A stretch of 64,000 nucleotides of DNA from DATARN01 sp963851105 (GTDB lineage Bacteria > Actinomycetota > Acidimicrobiia > Acidimicrobiales > Palsa-688): assembly GCA_963851105.1 (NCBI GenBank), contig CAWKNP010000008.1, positions 124,001 to 188,000 on the forward strand, read 5' to 3'. Both the position numbers and the translations under genes were made by a program. The first letter of the stretch is position 1; the number at the start of each line of letters is the position of its first letter. The notes below the pieces were generated by a model. The model was given only the letters and a program-made list of their open reading frames with translations, searched no databases and was not told the origin of the DNA. Positions 24,901 to 33,981 of the stretch are shown in pieces.

Positions 24901-27116
24901 CTCCGACCCCGACGATCTCGATCGTCGTCAACACCTACAACCGGGCGGCCAGCCTCAGGGTTACCCTCGCCTCCCTCCGCCAACTCGACTACCCCAACTT
25001 CGAGGTCGTCGTCGTCGACGGCCCCTCCACCGACGACACCGCGGCTGTCCTGGCTGGCTACGCGGGCGAGATCAAAGCCGCCTCGTGCCCGCAGCGAAAC
25101 CTCTCGATGTCGCGCAACATCGGTGTCGGCCTGGCGGCAGGCGCCATCGTGGCCTTCATCGACGACGACGCCTATCCCGACCCGGCGTGGCTCGACCGCC
25201 TGGCCGAGGCCTACGGCGACGACGAGGTGGGCGGCGCCGGCGGCCCGGTCTACGACCACACCGGCGCCGCCCTCCAGACCAAGTACCTGATCTCGAATCG
25301 GATCGGGCAGTCGACACCGCTTTTCGAGCCCAACCCCGGCGCGTGGCTCAACGTGCCCGGCTCGAACGCCTTCCCCACCCTGCTCGGCACCAACTCCTCG
25401 TTCCGGCGGGACCGGCTGGTTGCGATCGGGGGCTTCGACGAGGAGTTCGAGTTCTTCCTCGACGAGACCGACGTCTGCGCCCGAATGGTCGACGCCGGCT
25501 ATGTCATACGCCAGCTCGATGACGGTTTCGTCTACCACAAGTACCTCCCGAACTACCTGCGCGGCGACAACCGGGTCGTCCGGGACCGTTTCCCGGTCGT
25601 CAAGAACATGTGCTACTTCGCCCTGAAAAACGCGGCCGCCGGCTCGTCGTTCCACCGGGCGTGCGTCGCCCTCATGGAACTGGTCGCCGGTCAGCGGGGC
25701 GATTTCGTGACCAAGATCGGCCAGGGCCTCCTCGATCCCGCCGACCTGGAGAAGTTCGATGCCGATGTGCCCACCGCGTTCGACGCCGCGCTCGAACACT
25801 TCCTGGCCGGCCCCCCGAAGACCCGATCCCCTGACTGGTTCGCGGCGTGGCAGCAGCCCTGGCTCCCGTTCGCCACCGTCGGGCGCAGCACCGACAAGCT
25901 CCACATCTGCCTGTTCAGCCAGGACTACCCGCCCCGGCCGCTGGGCGGCATCGGCCGCTTCGTCCACAGCCTGGCCACCGGCCTGGCCGCCTCCGGCCAC
26001 CGCGTCCACGTCCTCACCATGAGCGCCGGCCATCACATGGTCGACCTCGAGGAGGGGGTCTGGGTCCACCGGGTCCCGTCCCTGGAGCACCCGCTGCCCA
26101 AGGACCCGGCGCTACCCGAGGTCCCTGCCCACATCTGGAACCACGCCGCCTCGTTGCTCGACGAGCTGCGTCGCATCGACGCCCACCGCGCCGTCGACGT
26201 CGTCCAAGTTCCCAACTGGGATGCCGAAGGTTTGGCGGTCCTGCTGGCGGGCGGCTTCCGGTGCGTCGTCGGGCTGTACACCCCGATGAAGACCCTGCAG
26301 CGGATCGACCCCCGGCTGGCCGCCGACCCGGTGGCCGAGCAGATCGCGCGCTGCGAGCGGTTCTGTTACCAGCACGCCACCGCCCTTCTGGCCGACTCCG
26401 AAGCCGTCGTGCACGAGATCGAGGAGTCCTACGGGATCACCCTGGCGAACCGAAACCTGGCGGTCGTCCCCCTCGGCCTCCCCGACCGAGCCCCGCCCGG
26501 CCCCGGCCCGGGCGCCGGCGCCAGTGGCGTCACCGTCCTGTTCGTCGGCCGCCTCGAAGCCCGCAAGGGCATCGACACCCTGCTGGCCTGCCTCCCCGAG
26601 CTCCTGGCCGCCGCCCCCGACGCCCGGGTCGTCCTGGCGGGACGCGACGACGTCGGCGGCGCCGGCGGCCGCAGCTACCGCAGCTCCTTTGAGGCGTCAC
26701 CGGCCGGCGCCGCCCTCGGCGAGCGGGTGCAGTTCCTCGGCGCGGTGTCCGACGAGGAACTGACCCGCCTCTACGCCGACAGCGACATCGTGGTCGCGCC
26801 CTCCCGGTTCGAGAGCTTCGGGCTCGTCGTCCTGGAGGCCATGATGTTCGCCAAGCCCGTGGTGGCGGGAAACGTGGGCGGCGTGGCGGAACTGGTCCGA
26901 GACGGGGAAAACGGGTTCCTCGTCGACCCCGGCGACGCCGGCCGCCTGGGCCAGGCGCTGGCCGAGCTGTGCCGGTCGGCCGAGCTGCGGGAGCGCTTCG
27001 GCGCCCGGTCGCGCCAGATCTACCAGGAGGGGTTCACCCTTGCCGCGATGGTGCATCGCACCAACGAGTTCTACGACGAACTGACCGGCCGCACCACCAC
27101 CGCCCCGGCGCCGTGA
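24897..27116 (+). CDS. Bifunctional glycosyltransferase: GT2 domain fused to GT4 domain
   Basis: 739 residues. Residues 5-240 are a GT-A family 2 domain (ISIVVNTYNRAASLRVTLAS, the DxD in AFIDDDAYPD, and a FDEEFEFFLDETDVC acceptor/base region). Residues about 330-730 are a GT-B family 4 domain (PLGGIGRFVHSLATGLAASG, then VLFVGRLEARKGIDTLLACL and SRFESFGLVVLEAM). Two active sites in one chain usually add two successive sugars. It is coupled by overlaps to the genes on both sides. Confidence 0.9.
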   Translation: MTPTPTISIVVNTYNRAASLRVTLASLRQLDYPNFEVVVVDGPSTDDTAAVLAGYAGEIKAASCPQRNLSMSRNIGVGLAAGAIVAFIDDDAYPDPAWLDRLAEAYGDDEVGGAGGPVYDHTGAALQTKYLISNRIGQSTPLFEPNPGAWLNVPGSNAFPTLLGTNSSFRRDRLVAIGGFDEEFEFFLDETDVCARMVDAGYVIRQLDDGFVYHKYLPNYLRGDNRVVRDRFPVVKNMCYFALKNAAAGSSFHRACVALMELVAGQRGDFVTKIGQGLLDPADLEKFDADVPTAFDAALEHFLAGPPKTRSPDWFAAWQQPWLPFATVGRSTDKLHICLFSQDYPPRPLGGIGRFVHSLATGLAASGHRVHVLTMSAGHHMVDLEEGVWVHRVPSLEHPLPKDPALPEVPAHIWNHAASLLDELRRIDAHRAVDVVQVPNWDAEGLAVLLAGGFRCVVGLYTPMKTLQRIDPRLAADPVAEQIARCERFCYQHATALLADSEAVVHEIEESYGITLANRNLAVVPLGLPDRAPPGPGPGAGASGVTVLFVGRLEARKGIDTLLACLPELLAAAPDARVVLAGRDDVGGAGGRSYRSSFEASPAGAALGERVQFLGAVSDEELTRLYADSDIVVAPSRFESFGLVVLEAMMFAKPVVAGNVGGVAELVRDGENGFLVDPGDAGRLGQALAELCRSAELRERFGARSRQIYQEGFTLAAMVHRTNEFYDELTGRTTTAPAP

Positions 27117-27739
27117 CCGGCGCCAGCTTGTACGACGAGCTCGGGGTGGCCCACGACGCCTCGGCGGAGGAGATGCGGGCCGCCTACCGCCGCGAGGCCC
27201 GGCGGCGCCACCCCGACGTTGCCGTAGCCAGCACCGACGAGGCCATGCGCAGGCTCAACGAGGTGTGGGCAGTGCTGGGCGATCCCGAGCGCCGTCGCCA
27301 GTACGACCTGACCCTGGCCGGCCCGGCGCCGCTGCTCGCGCCCGCGGTGGATGCCGCCCCGTCCCCGCCCCGTCCGCTCCCGCCCCGGCGGCCCCTCTTC
27401 CTGCGCCCATCGGTTCTCATCCTGGCGGTCCTCGCCGGGATCTTCGTCGTCACCGCCTACGCGGGATCACCTGCGAGCAACCACAGCGGCCCCACGCCGG
27501 CGACGGTGAGAGCACCGAGCACCGTCCCCGGCTCGGCCTCAGTTCACCCCATCGGCCAGTGCCTGGCGGGATCCGACGCGGCCGGCGACGTCGCCATCGT
27601 GGGCTGCTCGGCCCCCCATTTCGGCCAGATCATCGCCGAGGCGGCCACCCCCAGCCAGTGCCCGACGGGCACCGTCGCCCGCCCCTGGGCCCTGCGCCCG
27701 ACGGTGCTGTGCACCGTCGAGTCCGCCGCCGCCCCGTAA
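27113..27739 (+). CDS. J-domain membrane protein
   Basis: 208 residues from GTG 27113 (GTGA overlap). Residues 5-65 are a DnaJ J-domain with the diagnostic HPD in RRRHPDV and the helix IV end YDLTLA. After a Pro-rich linker a single transmembrane helix (VLILAVLAGIFVVTAYAG) leads to a 75-residue exterior tail with three cysteines. The J-domain would stimulate a cytoplasmic DnaK; membrane tethering beside glycosyltransferases is unusual. The outer domain is unrecognised. Confidence 0.8.
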   Translation: MTGASLYDELGVAHDASAEEMRAAYRREARRRHPDVAVASTDEAMRRLNEVWAVLGDPERRRQYDLTLAGPAPLLAPAVDAAPSPPRPLPPRRPLFLRPSVLILAVLAGIFVVTAYAGSPASNHSGPTPATVRAPSTVPGSASVHPIGQCLAGSDAAGDVAIVGCSAPHFGQIIAEAATPSQCPTGTVARPWALRPTVLCTVESAAAP

Positions 27740-27797
27740 GCACTCGCCCCGCAAGCACCCTCCGCCGCCGAGTAGGCACCCGTCCCCGCAAGCACCC
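27732..27797. repeat. Three imperfect copies of a 14-bp direct repeat
   Basis: CCCCGTAAGCACTC (27732-27745), CCCCGCAAGCACCC (27747-27760) and CCCCGCAAGCACCC (27784-27797). The first copy contains the stop codon of the J-domain gene, and the last ends 16 bases before the next start codon. Function unknown. Confidence 0.5.
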
Positions 27798-27813
27798 GCC
27801 GTAGGCTTGTCCG

Positions 27814-29274
27814 ATGCCGCCCGTGTCCTCGCCGGAGCTCGTCAGCGCCGAGGCCTACCGCCACGCCGTCACCCGCTTCCGGGAACAGCGCATCGCCCTG
27901 CCGACCTTTGCCCAGCTGAGCGACCCGGCCACGATCCCGCCCGCCGCCCAGGAAGGCCTGAAGACGGTCGATCGCAACAGCGCCGACCCCCGCAACCTGT
28001 TCCGGGTCCACTGGCACAACCGACTCCACGATGGCGCCCAGACCGAGGTCCCCGAGTACCTCGTCGTGCCCCCCGAGCTCACGGGAACCAGCGCCCCGAT
28101 CGTCATGCTGCTCGGCAACCGTTTCCCGCTCATCGGGGCCCACAAGGTCCTGGCCGCCTACGCCTGCCTGGCGCCGCGCATCGTGACCGGCCAGTTCGAC
28201 CCCACCTGGCAACGCGCGGTGTGGCCCTCCACCGGCAATTACGCCCGCGGCGGCGTCGCCATCTCCCGCATCATGGGCTGCCGAGGCATTGCCGTCCTCC
28301 CCGAGAACATGAGCCGGGCCCGCTTCGCCTGGCTCGACGCCTGGGTCAGCAACCCCGCCGACATCATTCGCACCCCCGGCTCGGAAAGCAACGTCCGAGA
28401 GATCTATGAGGCGTGCGACGAGTTGGCCACCGATCCGGCCAACGTCATCTTCAACCAGTTCAGCCAGTTCGCCAACCACCTCGTCCACTATCAGGCGACC
28501 GGGCAGGCGGCGGCTCGGGTCTTCGAGCACCTCGCCGGCCCCACCCAGAACCTCCGGGCTTTCGTGGCGGCCACCGGGTCGGCGGGCACCATCGGGGCCG
28601 GCGACTACCTGAAGGAGCGCTTCGGCTCCCTGACCGTCGCCGTCGAGGCCCTCGAGTGCCCGACCATGCTCTACAACGGCTTCGGCGAGCACAACATCCA
28701 GGGGATCGGCGACAAGCACATCCCCCTCATCCACAACGTGATGAACAACGACGCCGTCGTCGCCGTCTCCGACCATTCGTGCGACGCCCTCGACGTGCTG
28801 TTCAATCTGGAAAAAGGGGGGCAGTTCCTTGTCGGCCTGGGTCTGACGCCCGGCGAAGTCGCCGGCCTGGCCAATCTCGGGCTATCGGGCATCTGCAACC
28901 TGCTGGCGTCGGTCAAGCTGGCCAAACGGCTGGACCTCGGCCCCGACGACGTCGTGTTGACCGTGGCCACCGACAGCGCCGCCCTCTACGGCGCGGAGCG
29001 CGCCTGCCGGGTGGCTGGCGACGCCGACTGGGATCCCGCCGCCATCTTCGACCAGCACCTGGCCGGGGTCACCGACGACCACCTCCTGATGCTCAGCGAC
29101 GTCGACCGAAACCGGGTGTTCAACCTGGGCTACTTCACCTGGGTCGAGCAACGCGGCGTCAGCCTGGCGGACTTCGAGGGCCGCCGTGACCAGGCGTTCT
29201 GGCGGGACCAGCGACAGAACCTGGCCCGGTGGGACGAGATGATCACCGAGTTCAACGGCCGCGCCGCGGTGTGA
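27814..29274 (+). CDS. Fold-type-II PLP-dependent enzyme, cysteine-synthase-like
   Basis: 486 residues. The PLP lysine is likely in LIGAHKVLAAY, the glycine-rich phosphate loop in PSTGNYARGGVAISR, and a second loop in VAATGSAGTIGAGDYL, as in O-acetylserine sulfhydrylase/cystathionine synthase relatives. It is longer than CysK (about 310) because of an N-terminal region of 90 residues and a C-terminal region of 70 residues. Such proteins are annotated only as PLP-dependent beta-subunit-like. It overlaps the threonine-synthase-like gene by GTGA, so the two probably act together. Substrate unknown. Confidence 0.78.
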   Translation: MPPVSSPELVSAEAYRHAVTRFREQRIALPTFAQLSDPATIPPAAQEGLKTVDRNSADPRNLFRVHWHNRLHDGAQTEVPEYLVVPPELTGTSAPIVMLLGNRFPLIGAHKVLAAYACLAPRIVTGQFDPTWQRAVWPSTGNYARGGVAISRIMGCRGIAVLPENMSRARFAWLDAWVSNPADIIRTPGSESNVREIYEACDELATDPANVIFNQFSQFANHLVHYQATGQAAARVFEHLAGPTQNLRAFVAATGSAGTIGAGDYLKERFGSLTVAVEALECPTMLYNGFGEHNIQGIGDKHIPLIHNVMNNDAVVAVSDHSCDALDVLFNLEKGGQFLVGLGLTPGEVAGLANLGLSGICNLLASVKLAKRLDLGPDDVVLTVATDSAALYGAERACRVAGDADWDPAAIFDQHLAGVTDDHLLMLSDVDRNRVFNLGYFTWVEQRGVSLADFEGRRDQAFWRDQRQNLARWDEMITEFNGRAAV

Positions 29275-30500
29275 TCGTCCGCTGCGCCGGGTGCGGGACT
29301 GAGCACCTGGGCTGGGCCTGCCCGCGGCGCCGTGACGGCGATGACATCGACCACGTGCTCGTCGCCGAAGTGGACCTGGCGGCACCTGTCGCCGCCGGTG
29401 AGAACCCGTTCATCCGCTATCGCCGCCGCCTCGCCTCCTACCAGTTGTGGCGGGAGGCAGGTCGCGATGACCAATCCTTCGTGGCGCTCGTGGCCGAGCT
29501 CGACGGCGCCGTCGCGAGGGTGGCGGGACAGGGCTTTCGCCGCACCCCCCTCACGTTTTTCCCGGCCCTCGACGAGGCCATCGGCGCTCGGGTGTGGGTC
29601 AAGGACGAGACCGCCAACGTGGCCGCTTCCCACAAGGGCCGCCATCTGTTCGGGCTCCTGCTGGTGGTCGCCGCCCTCGGAGCCGATGGGGATCTGGCGA
29701 TCGCCAGCTGCGGCAACGCCGCCCGCGCCGCCGCCGCCGTCGCCGCCGCCGCCGGCCGGCCGCTGACGGCGTTCGTGCCGCCGGGCGCCGACGTCGAGGA
29801 CCTGGCGCAGCTGGGCGCGGCCGTGACCCGCTGCGCCCGCGACGGCCGTCCCGGTGACCCCTGTTACCGGCGGTTCCGGGAGGCGGTCGCGGCCGGCGCC
29901 ATCCCCTTCGGCTGCCAGGGGCCCGACAACGGTTTCGCCATCGAGGGCGCCTCGACGATCACCTGGGAGGTGGCGGAGGCGCTGCCCGCGGGCGTGGACC
30001 GGGTGGTCGTGCAGGTCGGCGGCGGGGCGCTGGCGAGCGGACTGGCCCGGGGATTCGACCCCCTGCCGGTGTTCGATACCGTGCAGACCGGCGGTGCCCA
30101 CCCGCTCGAAAGGGCGCTGCGGCGCCTGCGAGACGACGGGGTCACCCGCCAGGAGGCGGCCCGGCACCGCAGCCGGTACATGTGGCCTTGGGAGAGCGAG
30201 CCGGTCAGCGTGGCCGACGGGATCGTCGACGACGAGACCTACGACTGGCTGGCCGTGGCCGGCGCCATGGTGGACTCGGGCGGCACGGCGCTGGTCGCCG
30301 ACGAGGCCACCCTGGTCGAGGCCAACCGCCTGGCCCGGCGCACCACGGGGATCGATGTCGACGAGACCGGCTCGGCGGGCCTGGCGGGCCTGCTCGTCCT
30401 GGCCAGAGCGGGCGCTGTCGAGGCGGGCTCGGAGGTGCTGGTGCTGTTCACAGGAGGGGGTCGGGATCGTGTGCCGTCTCCACCAGGCACTCCCGGGTGA
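29271..30500 (+). CDS. Threonine-synthase-like PLP enzyme
   Basis: 409 residues. It begins with a short cysteine cluster (VRCAGCGTEHLGWACP) like the zinc-ribbon-type start of archaeal and actinobacterial threonine synthases. The PLP lysine lies in AASHKGRHLFG, with SCGNAARAAAA and VQVGGGALASGLARG as phosphate-binding loops. The SHKG replaces the SxKDR of true threonine synthase, so an ammonia-lyase or other beta/gamma elimination reaction is possible. Its 3' end overlaps the convergent flavin oxidase gene by 53 bp. Confidence 0.78.
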   Translation: MIVRCAGCGTEHLGWACPRRRDGDDIDHVLVAEVDLAAPVAAGENPFIRYRRRLASYQLWREAGRDDQSFVALVAELDGAVARVAGQGFRRTPLTFFPALDEAIGARVWVKDETANVAASHKGRHLFGLLLVVAALGADGDLAIASCGNAARAAAAVAAAAGRPLTAFVPPGADVEDLAQLGAAVTRCARDGRPGDPCYRRFREAVAAGAIPFGCQGPDNGFAIEGASTITWEVAEALPAGVDRVVVQVGGGALASGLARGFDPLPVFDTVQTGGAHPLERALRRLRDDGVTRQEAARHRSRYMWPWESEPVSVADGIVDDETYDWLAVAGAMVDSGGTALVADEATLVEANRLARRTTGIDVDETGSAGLAGLLVLARAGAVEAGSEVLVLFTGGGRDRVPSPPGTPG

Positions 30501-31635
30501 TGGTGTCGCAGCGGCCGTAGCCGGAGAGCGCCATCGTCAAGTCGAGGTCCGCCAGCAGGCAGCGCAGCACGTGCTCGACCCCGTCGGCGCCGCCCGCGGC
30601 CAGGCCGAAGACGTAGGGCCGGCCGAGCAGCACCGCCCGGGCGCCGAGGGCGAGGGCCTTCACGATGTCGCTGCCGGTGCGGATGCCGGAGTCGAACAGC
30701 ACCGGCGTGTCCCCGGCCACTGCGCACACATCGGGGAGGCAGTCGAGGGCGGGCCGGGCGCCGTCGATCTGGCGGCCGCCGTGGTTGGAGACGATGATCC
30801 CGCTCACTCCGGCATCGATGGCGGCGCGGGCGTCATCGGGATGGCACACCCCCTTGACGAGGACCGGCAAGGAGGTCTGGGTTCCCAACCAGGCGATGTC
30901 GGCCCAGCTGAGGCCGGGGTTGCCGAAAAGGGAGGCCCAGCGGGCGACGGCAGCCGGCGGGTCGTCCTGCGGAGATCGGGCGAGGGGCGCGCAGAACGCG
31001 GGATCGGTGAAGTAGTTGGCCAGGCCCGCGCCGGTGAGCATGGGTAGGTAGCCGTGTTGCAGGTCCCGCGGCCGCCAGGCCAGCGCCCAGGTGTCGAGGG
31101 TCACCACAATGGCCCGGTAGCCCGCCCGTTCCGCCCGGTTCACCAGGCTGACCGCCACCTCCTTTTCCTTGGGCCAGTACAGCTGGAACCAGCCGGTGCC
31201 CCCCGCCGCCGCGAGGGCGGCGGCCACGTCCTCCATGGGCGTGCTGGCGAGAGTGGACAGGACCATGCCGACGCCGACGGCCGCCGCCGCCGCCGCCACC
31301 GCCAACTCGGCCTCGGGATGGACGATGCCGATCGCCCCGATCGGAGCCAGGAGCACGGGGGCCGCCAGCGCGCTGCCGCAGACCTCGATGGCCAGATTGC
31401 GCTGTTCGACCCCGCGGAGCATTCGGGGCACGATCTGCCAGCGCTCGAACACCCGCCGGTTGGCCCAGGCGGTGCTCTCGGTCCCGGCCGAGCCCGCCAC
31501 ATAGGCGAAGGCCTCCGGTGACAACGCCTCCTCGGCGCGTCGTTCGAGGCCGTGGTACGTGAAGGCGAAGCGAGGCTTCTGCCCGCTCAGGCCGGCGAGG
31601 TACAGGTCCGACTGGAAGTCTCCGAAGTTCGCCAC
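30448..31635 (-). CDS. FMN-dependent alpha-hydroxy-acid oxidase/dehydrogenase (lactate monooxygenase-like)
   Basis: 395 residues from GTG 31635, which begins right where family similarity starts (ANFGDFQSDLYLAG). FMN-binding and catalytic motifs: YVAGSAGTESTAWANRR, the active His-Gly-Gly-Arg in SNHGGRQIDGARP, and DSGIRTGSDIVKALALGA. This matches LldD, lactate 2-monooxygenase and glycolate oxidase, which oxidise 2-hydroxy acids. Which acid is used cannot be told. The frame extends to 31764, but that part lacks similarity. Confidence 0.88.
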   Translation of the reverse strand: MANFGDFQSDLYLAGLSGQKPRFAFTYHGLERRAEEALSPEAFAYVAGSAGTESTAWANRRVFERWQIVPRMLRGVEQRNLAIEVCGSALAAPVLLAPIGAIGIVHPEAELAVAAAAAAVGVGMVLSTLASTPMEDVAAALAAAGGTGWFQLYWPKEKEVAVSLVNRAERAGYRAIVVTLDTWALAWRPRDLQHGYLPMLTGAGLANYFTDPAFCAPLARSPQDDPPAAVARWASLFGNPGLSWADIAWLGTQTSLPVLVKGVCHPDDARAAIDAGVSGIIVSNHGGRQIDGARPALDCLPDVCAVAGDTPVLFDSGIRTGSDIVKALALGARAVLLGRPYVFGLAAGGADGVEHVLRCLLADLDLTMALSGYGRCDTITRECLVETAHDPDPLL

Positions 31636-31790
31636 GGATCGCCAGGGTAGGCAGGCGGTACCGGCGGCAACACCCGCCGACGCCAATTGGGGACCACGCT
31701 CCCGGCGGCCCGGAGAAATATCGGTCGGAACGGAGAAACCGCTCGACCTGCGATCCGCGGCCACCGCCGGCGAGGCGGGGGCGCTAAGAG

Positions 31791-32243
31791 TTGACCGTGG
31801 CCCACGATGTCCGGCAGGTAACTGCCGCCGAGACCTATCCCCTGCGCCAGCGGGTGCTGCGGCCCCACCAGACCGTCGCCGAGGTGGGGTGGCCCGGCGA
31901 CGCCGACGCCGACGCCGGTCACTACGCCGCCTATCGCAACGGAGAGGTGGTCGGAGTGGTGACCGTGCTCCATCAGTCGCCCGACGACCAAGCCGACGAC
32001 GGCCGGTGGTGGCGCCTGCGGGGCATGGCCACCGCCGAAGAGGTGCGGGGCCAGGGCGTGGGGCGGGCCCTCGTGGCCGCCGCCGTCGCCCACGCCGTCG
32101 CCCACAACGGAACCCGGCTGTGGTGCAACGCCCGGTTGCCGGTGACGGGCTTCTATCGCGCCGCCGGCTTCGAGGCGACCGGTGAGGTGTGGGAGGAGCC
32201 TGCTCTCGGGCCCCACATCGCTATGTGGCGGGACCTGCCTTGA
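31791..32243 (+). CDS. GNAT-family N-acetyltransferase
   Basis: 150 residues. The acetyl-CoA pyrophosphate loop is in ATAEEVRGQGVGRALVAAA (R/QxxGxG/A), followed by LWCNARLPVTGFYRAAGFEA, a standard GNAT ending. Start is TTG 31791 or, equally possible, GTG 31797; neither has a ribosome site. It ends in a 23-bp overlap with the convergent treZ. Substrate unknown; it may acetylate a small amine or a protein N-terminus. Confidence 0.85.
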   Translation: MTVAHDVRQVTAAETYPLRQRVLRPHQTVAEVGWPGDADADAGHYAAYRNGEVVGVVTVLHQSPDDQADDGRWWRLRGMATAEEVRGQGVGRALVAAAVAHAVAHNGTRLWCNARLPVTGFYRAAGFEATGEVWEEPALGPHIAMWRDLP

Positions 32244-33981
32244 GCACCGCCACCGAGTCCGGCGGCAGCACCACGGCACCGTCGGCCACCGCCACATCCG
32301 CTTCGGAGGCGGCGAGCAGGAGAAGTTCGGCGGGGGCGGGCAGGGTAACGGTCTGGTTGCCCAAGTTGACGGCGACGGTAAGGGGACCGCGCTCGAGGAC
32401 GAGCCACCCCTGCTTTTCGTCGTAGGAGGTTCGGGCCTGTTCCCGCAGGCCGTCGGTCAGCACGGGAAGCTCCCGGCGCAGGGCGATCAGGCGGCGGTAC
32501 CAGTCCAAGATGGCGGCGTGGTCCGCAGACGCCACCTCGTCCCAATGGAGCTTCGACCGTTCGAATGTCGCCGGGTCCTGGGGGTCGGGCACCGTCTCGG
32601 GCGCCCATCCGAAGGACCCGAACTCCCGGCGCCGGCCCTCGGAGACCGCCTGGCCCAGGTCCGGGTCCTCGTGGGAGGTGAAGTAGAGGAACGGCGTGGT
32701 CGCCGCCCACTCCTCGCCCTGGAAGAGCATGGGAACAAACGGCGCCAGGATGGTGAGGGCGGCGCCGATCTTGGCCCGGCCCGAGGTCATCGCCGCCATG
32801 TGGGTGATCCGATCCCCCGTGGCCCGATTCCCTACCTGGTCGTGGTTCTGGAGGAAGACGATGAAGCGCTCGCCACCGAGGCCGAGCGGCGGCCGCCCAT
32901 GGACGCGGTCGCGGTACGGCGAGTAGTCACCGGTATAAACCCACGCCTGGCGCAGCGCCTTGGCCAGCTGGGCGAGGGATCCGAAGTCGGCGTAGTACCC
33001 CTCGTTCTCGCCGGTCAGCACGACATGGAGGGCGTGGTGGAACTCGTCCGCCCACACCGCGTCGGCCCCATAGCCGCCGCCGTCGGGGTGGCGCACGAAC
33101 CGAGGATCGTTCAAGTCCGATTCGACGATCACGAACAGCGGTCGCCGTTCCCGCGCCGCCAGCCGGTGGACCGCGTCGGCGACTTGTTCGACGATGTGGC
33201 AGGCGGAATGGTCCTCGATGGCGTGGACGGCGTCGAGCCGCAGCCCGTCGCAGTGGTAGTCCCGCAGCCACATGAGGGCGTTGTCGACCACGAAGTCACG
33301 CACGCCGCCGCTGCCGGCGTCATCGAAGTTGATGGCCTCGCCCCAATTGGTCGTGTGCTTGGGCGTGAAGTACGGCCCGTACTGGTTGAGGTAGTTGCCC
33401 TCCGGTCCCAGATGGTTGTACACCACGTCCATCACCACGCCGATGCCGGCGGCGTGGCAGGCGTCGACCAGGCGTTTGAGGCCGTCGGGGCCCCCGTAGG
33501 CGTGGTGGGGGGCGTAGAGGTCCACCCCGTCGTAGCCCCACCCGTGCTCCCCGGAGAACTCCGCCACCGGCAGCAGCTCGATCACGTCCACGCCGAGGTC
33601 GACCAGATGAGGGAGGCGCCCGATGGCGCCATCGAAGGTCCCCTCGGGTGTGAAGGTCCCCACGTGGAGCTCGTACAGGACCGCGGAAGGGAGGTGGACT
33701 CCCCGCCACGGGCCGTCGGTCCACTCGAAGGCGGCGTGGTCCACCACCCGTGACATGCCGTTGACCCCGGCCGGTTGCCAGGCCGAGCGGGGGTCGGGCC
33801 GGGGCGGCCCGCCATCGACGGAGAAGCCGTAATCGCAGCCGGGTCCGGCGCCGTCCACCTCGGCGGCCCACCAACCCCGCCCCGCCGGCGCCAGCGGCCA
33901 TCGCTGCGCCGGTTTGGTATCGAGAACGACGTCGATGTGCCCGGCGTGGGGTGCCCAGACGGCGAAGCGCTGCGCCGCCAT
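32221..33981 (-). CDS. treZ: Malto-oligosyltrehalose trehalohydrolase
   Basis: 586 residues. An N-terminal beta domain (FAVWAPHAGHIDVVLD) is followed by a GH13 barrel with VMDVVYNHLGPEGN, the nucleophile Asp in DGLRLDAVHAI, the acid Glu in VIVESDLND and the transition-state Asp in LQNHDQVGNRA. The GH13 core and MLFQGEEW are typical of TreZ. It releases trehalose from maltooligosyl trehalose made by TreY, encoded just upstream with a one-base TGATG overlap. No treX debranching gene is nearby. Confidence 0.94.
   Translation of the reverse strand: MAAQRFAVWAPHAGHIDVVLDTKPAQRWPLAPAGRGWWAAEVDGAGPGCDYGFSVDGGPPRPDPRSAWQPAGVNGMSRVVDHAAFEWTDGPWRGVHLPSAVLYELHVGTFTPEGTFDGAIGRLPHLVDLGVDVIELLPVAEFSGEHGWGYDGVDLYAPHHAYGGPDGLKRLVDACHAAGIGVVMDVVYNHLGPEGNYLNQYGPYFTPKHTTNWGEAINFDDAGSGGVRDFVVDNALMWLRDYHCDGLRLDAVHAIEDHSACHIVEQVADAVHRLAARERRPLFVIVESDLNDPRFVRHPDGGGYGADAVWADEFHHALHVVLTGENEGYYADFGSLAQLAKALRQAWVYTGDYSPYRDRVHGRPPLGLGGERFIVFLQNHDQVGNRATGDRITHMAAMTSGRAKIGAALTILAPFVPMLFQGEEWAATTPFLYFTSHEDPDLGQAVSEGRRREFGSFGWAPETVPDPQDPATFERSKLHWDEVASADHAAILDWYRRLIALRRELPVLTDGLREQARTSYDEKQGWLVLERGPLTVAVNLGNQTVTLPAPAELLLLAASEADVAVADGAVVLPPDSVAVLKAGPAT

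Noticed and set aside
27740..27813. Small peptide gene in the gap before the PLP enzyme
   Set aside because: The stretch is a set of short direct repeats and has no ribosome site or credible coding pattern.
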